Below, in pieces: positions 10,388 to 21,561 of a DNA stretch of 64,000 bases (position 1 is its first letter; every line of letters begins with the position of its first letter). A model generated the notes under the pieces. It was not told the DNA's origin and searched no databases. It saw nothing but the letters and a program-made list of their open reading frames with translations. The DNA comes from Rhynchopus sp. YZ270_cl-10 (taxonomy: Eukaryota; Euglenozoa; Diplonemea; Diplonemida; Diplonemidae). The stretch lies in assembly GCA_964035575.1 (NCBI GenBank), contig OZ037923.1, forward strand, positions 992,001-1,056,000. Reading direction: 5' to 3'. A program made the translations under genes and the position numbers.

Positions 10388-10446
10388 CACTATTCGTATC
10401 AAAACTCTGCTAAATCCCCGACTCAAAACCCCTCAACACTCAACAC

Positions 10447-12997
10447 TCAACCCCCTAATGAAGTGTCAATGGTATTGTACGTGGCGTTCACAGAGTACGA
10501 ATCACCAAGAGGGTGTACAGAGGGCGGTGATACAAGCAGCCCGCTATTTCCAAAGGTTCCCTGTAGACAGAAAGAAGACGTGATATGTTGAGAATTAGTA
10601 AGCAAACGTGTACTAATAGGTCCACGTTAATGTAAAGAAAGAAGGAAAAAGGGTTATAAAGATTGAACCGGAGTCTCACGTTGTTCATTTTCACTGAACA
10701 ATGTGTTGCATGGTGGGTAGCTAGCGGGTTCGCCGCCTTCAGTCATTTTGCTATTTGCTATCAAAGAATTTTTGGTAGTTTTGAACAAAAAAAAAAAAAC
10801 ACTACAAACAAGAATAACGTGCAGACACTTGCAGTCAACTTCGTCAGATCAACCTCAAAACCCCCCCTCACAATCACCCTCACACACATACCTCTCGTGG
10901 TGGCGTTTGCGGCACGTCTACGTCCCCATCTGTGTACATGCCACCACCTCGCCCTCCTCCCCCTCCCCCTTCCCCCCCACGTGGCAACCCCCGCAGCCTT
11001 GACAACAGAAACTCGAGGATAGGGTCCGGCGACTGTCCGATCTCGCTGAGCACGGAGAACCAGCTCTGCCACTCCTCGCGGGCAACAGAGCCGTCGGGGA
11101 GCACCTCAAGCTGGTCGAGGAGCAGGCCCGCCTCGTCGCTGCCGTCGCTGTCGTGGGTGACGCGCTGCAGCACGGCCTCGTGTGTCTGGCGCAGCTCCCG
11201 GCATTTTGAGTCGAGCAGCTCGTACACCCAGTCGACCCGCAGCAGCATGCTGTGGTCTATGGACGACACCGTCGATGACGTGGTCTGTGTTGTCGGCGAC
11301 ACGGCCTCCTGAGGAAGGGTCGTGTGGGTCGCGTGGGTGGGTAGCTCTTCCTCACGACGGAGAGGGAGAGGCACTTCGTCTCGGGCACGGGGAGGTGGTT
11401 CCTCGCGTGGACGGGCAGGTGCTTCTTCTCGTGGACGGAGCATTTCTTCTCGTGGACGGAGGGGCGCGTCCTCGCGTGCACGGAGAGGGATTTCTTCTCG
11501 TCGTGCACGGACTGGGGTTTCCTCTCGTGGGGGTCGTATCGCAGAGAGCTTGTGGCGATGTATGTCTTGTGGAGGGTAGCTTAGGACAGCGTGGTTGGGG
11601 ATGAGTGTTGCCTCTGGTGGTGGGAAGTGGTTGATGGGCGGCGAGGTGGGCGATGTGCTAGGCTCTGGGCGGGAGTGCTTCGGCGGCTGCGTGTCCTCCT
11701 CGTGTGTCGTGTCGTGCAGGTCCGTGTCTGCGCGGATGGCACTGAGCTTGCTGAGCTCAAGCTTCATCTCCTCGAAGGACGCCAGCTCGCGCAGTGTGTC
11801 CTCGAGGCGCTGCTCTGTGTGCACAGCCTCCTCACGCAGGCTTTCAAAGCCTTTTGTGAGCGCACCAAAGTCGACTGGGACTGTGGACGCAACACGTTCC
11901 AGGTGCAGTGCATGCTCCGAAAGCTTTGTGCCGGGGGGGATGCTGCGCAGTGGCGACCTGTGGTCGTCCGCATCGGGCGACCCTGTCCGTGCAGGCGACA
12001 CTTCGAACATGCGTGTAGGGCGCCGCTCCCTCTCAAGGTCACGCTGCAGTGCGTCGGCCCTGCGTACGGCGACGTCGTGCATAGAGTGGTAGTTGTCTGC
12101 CGCAGCGCGTAGTGTGGCAGTGTGCTCCTGCACGGCACCGACCTCGTGGCTCAGCGCCTCGATCATCTCTGCCTGGCGCTGCACAATCGCGTACATCTGC
12201 TCAGTCGTGCTGTCGTCGTACGTCGCGCTCGACGTAGGTGAGTATCGTGAGGACGGCGAGACTGAGCGTGACGGCCGCCGACCACGCTCCTCCATCAGCA
12301 GCGTGCGTGCCTTCTCCTGCAGGTGTGCCAGCTCCTTCCGGTATGTCGCCCGGTGCCGTGTCTTGGGCACCCACTGCGGCGTGCACCAATGCGACAGCAC
12401 GTTCGCCGCACACCCAGAACACATCTGTGTGTCGGTGTTCGCAATGCGCATCCGCCCGTCGCGTGCCGCCACTGCAACCCACAGCTGCTCGATCGACAGT
12501 GAGTCTACCGGTGTCGTCTCTACGGGGGTGACTGCCGACAGCATGGGCGGTGTTGCCAAGCTGAGCGGGCTGAGTGGCTGCACCATGCGCTCTGCAGGGC
12601 GTCCCCGCTCTGCCCTGTCCCTTTCCCTGTCCCTTTCCCTTTCCCTTTCCTTCTCAAGCGACGTCGGAGGAACCTGGTACCGAGCATGCGTCTGTGCAGG
12701 CTGAGCATGTGGCCGGGTTTGCCGTGGTGCCTGTCGTGGCACGACGTGTGCAGCCTGTGTGCGGCTGCGGACACGCTTGCGTGGAATGGGTGACGGTGAG
12801 GGCGACTTGGTGTGGTGGAGGTGGAGGTGTGCTGTCGGGTCGCGGTGTGTGCTGTGCCGCTGCTGCTGCACGCTGTACGACCGCAGAAGCGGGCGCAGCG
12901 CAGTGAAGTCATTGTGTTGACGACGCTCGTGACGTTCGTGCTCCCTCCCACGGAGCCCGTTCGCCCAGCGGGCTTCAGCTGGTGGGGGATGAGGCAT
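10447..12997 (-). CDS. Unknown coiled-coil protein with Arg-Glu tandem repeats (2 exons)
   Basis: I do not recognise the family. Exons are complement(10447..10560, 10892..12997), giving 739 aa. The first exon is open for 702 codons and ends at a GTATGT donor (10891-10886). The second starts after a strong acceptor (TTTCTGTCTACAG) preceded by a TACTAAT branch-like motif, reads 37 codons in phase and stops. The N-terminus is His/Arg/Ser-rich. Around residues 150-240 is a more ordered stretch with a few Cys and His. Residues ~270-430 are heptad-rich, predicted coiled coil. Residues ~490-590 carry degenerate ~10-residue repeats around (A/P)R-P-REE-x-P. A helical block with DWVYELLDSKCRELRQ precedes a Gly-rich tail. 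It may be cytoskeletal, but that is a guess from the coil alone. Confidence 0.72.
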
Positions 12998-13286
12998 CCC
13001 TCATCGCCTGGATGATGTGGTGATGTGTGATGGATGGGAGGTAGGGGGCAGGGGGTAGGGGGATGACGTCAAGCAGAGGAGAAGGGTTTATATGTGTTTT
13101 GTGAGAAAGATGACAAAAAAGAAAACTTGAAAGATGAATGTGCCTCTCGTAAGGTGACCACACATCCACACCGAGAACGAATGCTGAGAAGAAAAAAATC
13201 GTACGAAACTAAAGAACAAAACTCTGAGAACACGCACTCACACACACAACTTGAAATCCATTTTTAACACACACACACCCCACAAG

Positions 13287-14507
13287 CTAATATGGGACGT
13301 ACGACGTTCTGAGCTTCTCCGCCGCCTCGTAGTGGCCACACTCCATGGCGAGCTCGATTGCGGTGAGCCCATCGTGGTTCATGAGCGCAGGGTCCGCACC
13401 CTTGTCCAGCAGCAGCTGCCCACAGGGGTCCATCGCCCCTTGCCTTGCCACCAACATGAGCGCAGAGTTGCCTTGCTGGTTAAGCAGGTTCACCTCTGCC
13501 TTTGTCAACCCCTCCAGGAGCACGGCAATACAACCCCTATAACAGAAGCTGGCAGCAACGTGCAGGGGTGTGTCACCACAGAGGTCCGCTGCTGTGGAGA
13601 GGGTACGGTCGAGGTGGCAGAGCAGACGAGCACACATGGCTCTGTTGTGCGAGACAGCTCGGTGCAGGGCGTTGCGGCCTGCTGCACAGCGCCATCCTGC
13701 GTCAGCGCCCTTCTGCAGAAGGTACCACAACGTACGCACACAGCCGCCGCACGCAGCACTGCACAACGCAGACCCAAACGTGTTCTCCGTGTTCACAGCT
13801 GCCCCCTCGACCTCCACCAAATGCTGCACCACCTCGACACCCCCCTCCTCTGCTGCCGCCATCAATGGTGAGGTTGCATGCCGGTCAAGCTTCTCCAGCT
13901 CCGCACCGTACTCCAGCAGCACCGCAACACAGCCGCACACAGCAGCCGCCTCCCCTTCCCGCATGCATTCAATCAAGGCAAGGCTGCCAGAAGCATTGCG
14001 CTGGTTTGGGTTCACAAACTCCGTCTCCTGCAGCAGCGCACGCAGACCCCTTACGTCCTTCCGCTGCGCAACAGAGCAAAGCACGCCCGCGATGTCCAAG
14101 GACGTGAGGAGCTGCGTCTCGAGGAGGGTCGTGAGGTGTGCGTCGTGGTGGAGGGCTGCGTGCAGGAGGCGGGCTGGTGTGCAGGGGATGGAGAGGCTGC
14201 GCAGGGTGAGACGTGCCTCGGCTGCTCGCGTCAAGGAGACGGACACAGTACTGCCCGCCTCGAGGCTGAGATCACGCAAGGACACCTCAGCGCTTGCTGT
14301 GCTGAAGAGTGCGTCATCGATGGTTACGTTTAGCAGTGAGGGGGTAGAGGTGGCGGAGGTGGAGGAGGTGGAGGTGGAGGTGGACACCGACAGCCCCAAC
14401 CGTCCCAGCTCCTCCTCCACAAGCCCAAACACAACACCCAACGTGGCGTCCTCCCCTACCTGTATGCAGAACCCCTCCGTACCCGCCATTGTGATGGTGA
14501 GGTCCAT
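13287..14507 (-). CDS. Ankyrin-repeat protein
   Basis: A 406-aa single-exon gene. Residues ~1-120 are a Ser/Thr-rich N-terminal region beginning MDLTITMAGTEG, possibly a ubiquitin-like beta fold, but this is uncertain. From ~residue 145 to the end the protein has ankyrin-type helix-turn-helix repeats with typical signatures: SPLMAAAEEGGVEVVQHLV, NALHRAVSHNRAMCARLL, TPLHVAASFCYRGCIAVLL, SALMLVARQGAMDPCGQLL and TAIELAMECGHYEAAEKL, the DKGADP type of turn included. Ankyrin arrays bind partner proteins. No enzymatic domain is attached, so the specific role cannot be told. It sits ~290 bp downstream of nothing essential and ~480 bp from the propeller gene, all in the same direction. Confidence 0.88.
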   Translation of the reverse strand: MDLTITMAGTEGFCIQVGEDATLGVVFGLVEEELGRLGLSVSTSTSTSSTSATSTPSLLNVTIDDALFSTASAEVSLRDLSLEAGSTVSVSLTRAAEARLTLRSLSIPCTPARLLHAALHHDAHLTTLLETQLLTSLDIAGVLCSVAQRKDVRGLRALLQETEFVNPNQRNASGSLALIECMREGEAAAVCGCVAVLLEYGAELEKLDRHATSPLMAAAEEGGVEVVQHLVEVEGAAVNTENTFGSALCSAACGGCVRTLWYLLQKGADAGWRCAAGRNALHRAVSHNRAMCARLLCHLDRTLSTAADLCGDTPLHVAASFCYRGCIAVLLEGLTKAEVNLLNQQGNSALMLVARQGAMDPCGQLLLDKGADPALMNHDGLTAIELAMECGHYEAAEKLRTSYVPY

Positions 14508-14988
14508 ATTGGGTGAGGTGTGTTGCTGTTAATGATGGTGATGGTGGTGATGGGATGATAGTGATAAAAGATTGTAATTATTGATGCAGGCACCTCCGAC
14601 TATGCCAACCATCTGAATCAAAGCACAAAGTACCCTGCGGCCTACAACAAATATAAAAGATACAAAAACACCGTGAGGCTGGATGCAATCAACAAAACAA
14701 CAAACGAATAAGAGAAGAGGAAATATTTCATTTTGAGAACAACGTTGTGATAACGTTTTATATTTGTCAACCCCACAAAAAAAAAAAAAATAAGACAAGT
14801 TGAAAAGGTGCAAACAAACCTCACTGCACCCCACTCATACAGTATAGACACTATACCAGAATCTACCCCCACAGACTAGCACTGTGACACCCTTACCCCA
14901 TCATAATAACATAATACACATCACAATACAGGTATTGGTGTATTATGATAGGGCAACTATCACAATACACTACTCCCACTTTTTTTTT
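14508..14988. other. Spacer between the propeller and ankyrin genes
   Basis: It holds an R5 copy (14576-14642), a short CAT/ATG-rich microsatellite (ATGGTGATGGTGGTGATGGG, 14533-14552) and an AATACAC-rich stretch near 14905-14970. Nothing else is seen. Confidence 0.6.
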
Positions 14989-16365
14989 TCACCGTTTTTT
15001 CTTCCCCATCTCGCATAACAGGACACCAGAATTCGATGCCGAGCCATAAAGGATCGCATTGGCCCCAGGGACCAACACTGCTGAGGTGATGCTTGAGAGT
15101 TGGTCCCCTGCGATCTCTAGGGACGGGGTGGTTTCTAGTGTAAGAGCATCGAGGAGGAAGGTGAGGGTACCTGCTGTGGTCGAGGGGCTTTGGAGGGCAG
15201 CGAAGGAGTCAAGCAGACGCGGTGTCGCTGCGAGCACCATGCTGTTCCACGCAAAGTCGTACTGCAGGCCGAACACCGGCCTCGGCAGCACCACAGTCTT
15301 CTGCAACGCCAACACCCCTTCCCCACGATGACGAAACACCCGCAGCTTCCTTGCCACCACATCGTTCACCCATACCCTCCCTACCGAATCCAAGCTTAAC
15401 CCCTCTGCATGGAAATACCCTCTTGACACTATCCTACAGCCTGCACCACTATCACCGTAAGGGCAATACCCTATGACACTCCATCTCCTGAATAGAAAAC
15501 ACGATATCACGATATTCGCTAAATCCCTCCAACGAACGTAACCCTCTGCCGGATGCGCAACGGAACGAACCGTAAACAAAACCCCCTCTCTCCCAAGCGA
15601 CAGCACACTCCCTACTGCCCCCGGGAGAAGAAGAGGGGAGACCACCGAACGTCGATACACTGCAACCACCTGGTAGTCTGCGTAGCTCTTCTGGGCCGTA
15701 CCTTCCTCGGATTCGGGCAGAATGAGGTTGAACACATCGATGCGTTCCCCTCCTTCAGACCAACCCCTATTCACAACAAACAGATCTCGAGAGGACCTAT
15801 GATATGCCAATGTGTACGGACGGAACTCCACCCCAGATGGATAGTCCTCAAGCAACACCTGGTGTGGGGAGACCATGCGGTACAGATCGGAGCCTTCGAT
15901 GGAGAGGATGAAGAGCCCTACCTGCGCTGCCTTCGCTTCAGTGAGGACAGCTGAGGAAGGCATGCTGCAGGCTGTGATGAACAACGACCCTTCGAGGTGC
16001 ACAATATCCTTCGCCCCTGTCACGCCGCGGAAGCGTACGCATTTTGCTTCGCCGGAGACATGCGCTTCTCTCCCTGTCTCAAGCATATCACAAACAGACA
16101 TCATCCACAATGCACTCAACAAAGCAGCGCCAAATGAAACGATGCTCTTCCACCATTGAAGCAAACCACGCCATTTCATTGTTGGGGGGGACAATGTAAT
16201 ATCCTTTGAAGGGGGGTGGGATAGGGGAGGAGAGGGGGAGGAAGTTGAAAAGAATGTCTCAAGCACATCACACACAGACATCATCAACAACGCAGCGCCA
16301 AATGAAACGATGCTCTTCCACCATTGCAGCAAACCACACCATTTCAATGTGTCGGAGGTGGTCAA
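14989..16365 (-). CDS. Membrane-anchored beta-propeller protein, paraoxonase/SMP-30-like
   Basis: The frame encodes 458 aa from the first ATG (16365) or 396 aa from the ATG at 16179; the latter gives one N-terminal hydrophobic anchor (WKSIVSFGAALLSALWMMSV) followed by the propeller and is close to the ~355 aa of paraoxonases, so I favour it. Propeller-like features include GAKDIVHLEGSLFITA near the start, FRPYTLAYHRSSRDLFVVN in the middle and HAEGLSLDSVGRVWVNDVV and KLRVFRH toward the end, in the order seen in paraoxonase/arylesterase and SMP-30 proteins. Some positions that bind calcium in PON1 look changed (for example HAEG where PON has F-x-NG), so lactonase or esterase activity is not assured. 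The 62 extra residues upstream repeat the anchor because of a local DNA duplication. Confidence 0.6.
   Translation of the reverse strand: MTTSDTLKWCGLLQWWKSIVSFGAALLMMSVCDVLETFFSTSSPSPPLSHPPSKDITLSPPTMKWRGLLQWWKSIVSFGAALLSALWMMSVCDMLETGREAHVSGEAKCVRFRGVTGAKDIVHLEGSLFITACSMPSSAVLTEAKAAQVGLFILSIEGSDLYRMVSPHQVLLEDYPSGVEFRPYTLAYHRSSRDLFVVNRGWSEGGERIDVFNLILPESEEGTAQKSYADYQVVAVYRRSVVSPLLLPGAVGSVLSLGREGVLFTVRSVAHPAEGYVRWRDLANIVISCFLFRRWSVIGYCPYGDSGAGCRIVSRGYFHAEGLSLDSVGRVWVNDVVARKLRVFRHRGEGVLALQKTVVLPRPVFGLQYDFAWNSMVLAATPRLLDSFAALQSPSTTAGTLTFLLDALTLETTPSLEIAGDQLSSITSAVLVPGANAILYGSASNSGVLLCEMGKKKR
16088..16349. repeat. Local duplication at the 5' end of the propeller gene
   Basis: Two ~95-bp copies (about 16084-16178 and 16258-16346) share GCAGCGCCAAATGAAACGAT and CTCTTCCACCATTG. 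They encode the same anchor segment (GLLQWWKSIVSFGAALL) twice in frame. The upstream copy lacks 12 bp that encode SALW. Confidence 0.8.
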
Positions 16366-16544
16366 AGGGAGAGGAAGAGGAGGTTGAAAAGAATGGAGGG
16401 AATGTGGTGGTCAAGGCTTATGGAGAAAAAGAACAGTTTCGAAGAAGACATAGGAAATACATTTGTGGATGGAAAAGAAAAAGGATCTAAAATAATGTCT
16501 AAAATGCGCAAATAAAAGGGTGTGCTTGGTCCGCCAAGAACCCC

Positions 16545-17426
16545 TCAATCGACCTCTGGGCTTTTTGTGCTATGAAGCACGCCAAGGAGCTCGTCTGGCA
16601 GTGTTGTGTCCCCTGGTGGGAGACTTGTGAAGGGCATCATTGGTTCGGGTGAGTATGAGAGGGCTTTGAGGTCGTGGCTGTTTATTGTTGTGGGGCTTGC
16701 CCAGCCTGGGTTGCCACCACCACCACCCAAAGGGGAGCGGGTATTCGAAAGTTCTCTTCCGACCATCATTTGTCTCATATCCTCTATCACGCTTGCAAGC
16801 TGCATCTGGCAGTCGTCGCTCAGCTGTGAGCGGAGGATCTGCTCGTGCAGCGCCTTGGTGTGCGAGGTGAGCTGCTGCTTCATGCGCGCCAGCTCCTGCC
16901 CGCTGCTGGCGTCCTTCTCATCGCTGTGCCGCTGCAGCTGGGCACGCAGCTCGTTTGCCACGACGCGCTCATGCCGTAGCGCTTCGGTCGTATCCCGTAA
17001 CTGCCCCACTACACGAGCCCGCTCCCTGCCTTCCCCCTCCGCCTCGACCTCCTTCACCCGCAACGCCTGCGTCAAGCGCCGTATCTCCTCCCCCTGCACA
17101 CCCATCGTCTGCTCCATCTGCGCCATTTTGCGTTGGTACTTCCCAAACTTTTCGTACAACTCCTTCAACCGCACATCAGCCTGCCCACCCACAGGACGCG
17201 CTGTCGTATGCACAGGCGTCGCGAAGTTGACCCGCGGAGGAGGTGGCGTGCCTAGCACGGTGGGTGTTGTGATTGCACGACCAGCATGGACGTTGACACC
17301 TTGTGGCGGGCTTGCAGGGTGGGTTGGGGTGCGTGTCAAGGCACGCTTCGGGGGTGTTGCTGTTGTGTGTTGTGTGTCCAAGACTGGGTCGTCATATGCG
17401 GGGTTGATGTTTATGTTCAAATTCAT
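16545..17426 (-). CDS. Small coiled-coil protein
   Basis: A 293-aa single-exon gene, family unknown. Residues ~1-80 are Pro/Thr-rich and disordered-looking (TPPKRALTRTPTHPASPP). Residues ~85-215 are a long coiled coil (KELYEKFGKYQRKMAQMEQ, then EEIRRLTQALRVKEVEAE and later heptads). The C-terminal ~75 residues are Gly/Ser/Pro-rich. It lies ~180 bp upstream of the propeller gene on the same strand. Coiled coil with disordered flanks suggests a scaffold or cytoskeletal linker, but nothing more specific can be supported. Confidence 0.75.
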   Translation of the reverse strand: MNLNININPAYDDPVLDTQHTTATPPKRALTRTPTHPASPPQGVNVHAGRAITTPTVLGTPPPPRVNFATPVHTTARPVGGQADVRLKELYEKFGKYQRKMAQMEQTMGVQGEEIRRLTQALRVKEVEAEGEGRERARVVGQLRDTTEALRHERVVANELRAQLQRHSDEKDASSGQELARMKQQLTSHTKALHEQILRSQLSDDCQMQLASVIEDMRQMMVGRELSNTRSPLGGGGGNPGWASPTTINSHDLKALSYSPEPMMPFTSLPPGDTTLPDELLGVLHSTKSPEVD

Positions 17427-18574
17427 GTCAGAATTGTAGTGTGTATTCCTTCAGAGATATTGGGGAAAAGGGTTGAGTAGATGGGTGAGGAGGAGGAGGA
17501 GGAGGAGGAAGAGGGCAGTGTTGGAGTACAGCGTATCTCAGATTGGTTTACGTAGGGGGGGGGGCACTTAACATAGCGACCTTTAACTATACCTGTCTTG
17601 AAACACAGACCAATGTCAACCCAAAAGTTTAGTACATTTTAATACAAATTTAAAACACCCTGTGGTGTGATCACCCAAACGGATTCTCCGTGGTTCCCCC
17701 CAAAGGTGCTCCGCAAATCTTAATATAGCCCGAAATAGTGCTCCGTGGTTCTCCCGTGGGTTGTCCGTACCCCCTGAATCACACCACCTGTATTAAATCT
17801 GTCAACACTGGGAGGAGAAAGAGGAGAGTGTTTTGATATACTTTGTGTTGGGAAATCTTTTTTTTTTTTTTTTTTTTTTTTTTGTGTTGCTCGGAGAAAA
17901 GTGTGGATTTTTTTTCTCCTTTTTTTTGGGGCGGTTATGATCCCTTTTATCTGTAACCTCAATTTTAAAGTTGATATTGCCAAACCCCCAGGAGGGAAAA
18001 AGACATCAACTCCAAAAGAAGCAGAATCGTTGTGGGAAACACTGAAAAGAGAGGAAGAAAAAAAAAAAAGATCTGTTACTTCTGAAGAAGAAGAAGAAAA
18101 AAAAGATAAAGTTTTAGAAGATGAACCTAAGCCTCTCGTGCTTAGTCACCTTTGATCACAAAAAAAAAGAGGGGAAGGATGAACGGGCCTTGTATGGTGG
18201 AGGGCAGTGCATCTTTGGAGGGTGATAGAGATATTTTTTTCCCCCTTTTTTTGTGTTTTTTTTTTTTTTTTTTTTTTGAAAACTTAGTTGGTTGTATTAG
18301 TGCAGACACCACGAGGATGTGTCACTATACCAAACGCTTTTTTTTAAGTAGATTTTCCTTTTTTGAAAACTTGGTATTAGTGTAGCCACCCTAGAGTGTG
18401 CTCCACTATACTAAACACTATTACGTCACTGCAGATGAGCGCGAGCGCCTTTTTTATTTTTCCTTTTTTTCCCCCTTTTCAAGAGGGAATGATCCTAAGC
18501 CTAGCAGTGCTTAGTCACATTGAAAGAGTGACACGTTGAGGAATCTAAAAAAAAAAAAGAAAAAGAAGAAAAAG

Positions 18575-18611
<37 letters not shown>

Positions 18612-21561
18612 CTGGAAAAGTGCAAACGCCTCACACAGCGGCGGACGCAGGCACTGGTGAAGAGGGGAAAAAAAAAATACCTCATTTACACAAACTGTAC
18701 AGGCACGGATGGGTAGGCTGGTGACTCGTGACGATTAGTCACCATTAAAAAGAAAACAAAAGGGAAATAAAAAGCAGTGCTGCACCTCTAAGAATGCAGG
18801 CACTGGTGGAAGAGGGGGAACAAAAAAAAAAAGAGAGAATCTGAGTGCCACGCAGAGTGAGGTGATCACACATCTTAACTTTTTTTTTTTCCTTTCCCCA
18901 AATGACAAATAAGAACGGGGGATACGAAAGCAGAGAACGGGAGGTGTTTTTTTATTATTTTCTTTTTCATTTTTTTTATTGTGGGCACCTGACATTTGTC
19001 GACAACAAAAAAAAAAAATGGTTTGGTTAGAGAGAGATATGACAATGCCTGACACACAGGACAAATCTCAATGTTAAAAAAAAAACTGAAAAAATGAAAA
19101 ATGAAACTCGAAGGGTGAACCTAAGCCACAGTGCTTAGCCGCCTAACAGCTCTGCTTACCATAGGGTCACATTTCAAGGCCAGACTGCTTTGACAGCCAA
19201 CCCTAAAGTGGCAGAGATTTAAACATTCTTTTTTTTTATTTTGAAAACTTAGTTGTATTAGTGTAGACACCCCGAGGTTGTTCATTTTATTTTTTCCTTT
19301 TTTTTGCACTGTCATCTGGTTTGTTCGAAAGAACTGCAGCAGGGAACATTTACAGAGATGCCCCTTGACAGTTTTGCATAGATTAGAAGACGACGTGTTC
19401 TGCCAAATGCTGATGACACAGGTCTGCCCTGAGGACCTTAACTTTCCATTGAAAAGAACGAAATAAGTTCCAGTGGGTAACTTTGTTGGATCTTTTGAAA
19501 ACTTGGTTGTATTAGTGTAGTCTGATTTAGATTATTCTTTGGTTTATTCATCAGTCGTTTGATTTTATTTTGATAAATTGTTGGAGTAGTGTAGTTGCCT
19601 CGGTTGTGTTGCCACAGTTTGTGCAATCTCCACTGTCGTGGATTTTGTGTGTGTTATTGCTACTCGTGGGTGGCAATTTGTTTGTATTAGTGTAGCAACC
19701 CAAGGATGCTCTACACCATACTAAGAGTTCAAAGATAACAGCCTCCCTAGGAAGTTGTAATAAAGCAATGCGTGAACTCATGAGAAAACTGAGGCAGATC
19801 TTCACTTTCCTTCACTCTCGGGGGGGTCAAGGGAAGCCTTATTTTTTAGATCTGTCTCTTCAATCCCAAAAGCACCTTGTCCTTAAAAACACTGCAAAAA
19901 AGAAGAAAAAAAAAGAGAGAAAATCTAACAACACAACAGAATTGCTATGAAACTATTTTATCCTTTTTGAAAAATTTGGTTGTATTATTGTATGGACCCC
20001 CTTGAGGAATGGACTAGATTTTGTTTTGTTTTTTGGGTTGTTTTTGGGGGGAAAACTTGAAAAGAAAGAAAATGAATATCAGAGACACAGACATCTTTCA
20101 ACAATAGAGAAAAAAAAGAGAAAAAAAGCCTGTAACAAAAAAAAAGCACCGTCCATGTCAGCAGTGAAGCAACACGGAGCTCCATAAGATGTTCCTGCTT
20201 CCGTTAGACAGGGAAGCAGTTATCGTTAGAGACAGCACATAGACCCTACGCTAAGTGAAGAGGCAGGGGAATACAGGTCGTATGTCATTTGAGAGGGGAC
20301 AGTAACACCCCCCCGCAAGATGCCTACGTATCGTGACAACTTTTAAACACACAAAAAAAAAAAGGTGGAGTTGATGGTGCAAATGCCTCTGGGAGGGAGG
20401 GGTGGAGGGGGGAGGGGTGCCCTCTTCAGGTCTCGGGAGCAAAGAGACCTTAGACAGAGTGCATTGTTTTGTGGTTTTACTTTTTTTTTTTTTTGTTCAT
20501 TTTTATCTTTCGCACAGAGTATGATTGAAGGGCCAGTAACGAGCAAGGCATTTACCTGAAGGAACTCCACACAAAAATTGCCAATATGGCAAATTCAAAA
20601 GAAAAAATATATCAGATAAATACGCCTATTTTCTGGGTTTCCATCATTCAATGTTTCAAAAGGCACGCACAACTCACGCGTTTTCCACTTATTGTTTATT
20701 TACCTTTCAAAAGGTTGAATGTACACGGGAAAAAAAAAAGAGAAAAAAAAAAAAATGAAAAGTTGAAAAATGTTATGCACAGAATACAAATGACTTTTTT
20801 TGTATTGGCAAGATTGCTTTTTTTTTTTCTCCTGAGACGAATCTCTGTTCTTTGTTATCGACAATTACCCACCAAGAAAGTGAGCATCTGGCCTGACACT
20901 TACTTTTTTTTTCTTTTCCAACTTTTTTTCCCTCAGTACCTTTCTCTCTGTGCACAACACGAATTGCACAAGCCTATTTTTTTTAGGAAGAAAGTTGGGT
21001 CAAAATGATCAGAAACGTTTTGTGTCAGTCATCTTTTAAAAAAAAAATACGAACTTGGACAATTTGCAATCACGTTGAAGAAGCTACATACTAAACTACT
21101 GGGAGGGGGGTTTTTTTTTTTGGTTCAGTGCACGGTGAGGACCTTGTATCCTGGTAACAAGCACACCGTCTTTTTTTTCTTCATTCTTCAGGCGAACGAA
21201 TATGCTTTCGGGGAAAATAAATAGACCATTTCGTTGTCTCTATCTTTTTTTTAGATAAAAAAAGGGGGGTGTCTTGAGGGGTCTGTGATGTTTCTTTTAC
21301 TTTTTTTTTTTTTTTTTTGAAAAAATTGCGTGTAGAACACCTCGCTTTTTTTCTCGTGCGAGCGACACGCAGCCGTTGTTCTGCTCTCCTATCTCTTGTT
21401 CTGTGGACACCGCTACTACGTCCTACTCCCGCCTCCACTCATCAAGGTAACGAACGGGGAGCAATGAAAACCCAGGGTGAATAGGCCCATGGGGAGATAG
21501 GTTTTGGGTCAGGCTTTTTTTTTGTTGTGTGTGTGTAATGAAAACGGCTGTTTCCTGTTTC
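17427..21561. other. 4.1-kb gene-free, repeat-dense spacer
   Basis: No convincing gene. Simple sequence is heavy: poly-T 17860-17883 and 18258-18277, a GA run 18578-18609, GAAGAA 18084-18105 and many shorter poly-A/T tracts. Six R1 copies (18278, 18365, 19243, 19497, 19681, 19969), one R2 copy (19572-19636) and three R3 copies (18117, 18489, 19115) lie here. Two GCAGGCACTGGTG motifs sit at 18640-18660 and 18786-18802. Positions 19320-19466 have protein-like composition (a frame ending MTQVCPEDLNFPLKRTK), possibly an exon remnant; this is not supported further. Confidence 0.55.
18117..18157 (+). repeat. Dispersed hairpin repeat family R3 (CCTAAGC...GCTTAG)
   Basis: A ~35-bp motif, GATGAACCTAAGC then a short variable loop then GCTTAGNCACCT. 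CTAAGC and GCTTAG form a stem. Other copies are at 18489-18524, 19115-19147 and 25253-25290, with a partial one near 5257. Loop sequences differ while the stem is kept. Confidence 0.7.

Larger units (their letters stand above)
7625..10446. other. Repeat-rich spacer between the 739-aa gene and PP6
   Basis: No convincing gene. It contains R4 (7739-7830), R1 (8106-8156 and 10258-10290), R2 (8172-8238), poly-A runs near 8319-8351 and 10357-10385, a 168-bp foldback, a ~1.1-kb inverted-repeat element and a 104-bp MITE-like element. Minus-strand positions ~9120-9345 show short frames with protein-like composition (for example EADFVFYIVYLRDD), possibly a decayed coding remnant inside the larger inverted-repeat element, but I cannot assign it. 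Confidence 0.55.

Noticed and set aside
20586-21008. 140-codon plus-strand frame
   Set aside because: AT-rich homopolymer-driven sequence with no domain or gene context.
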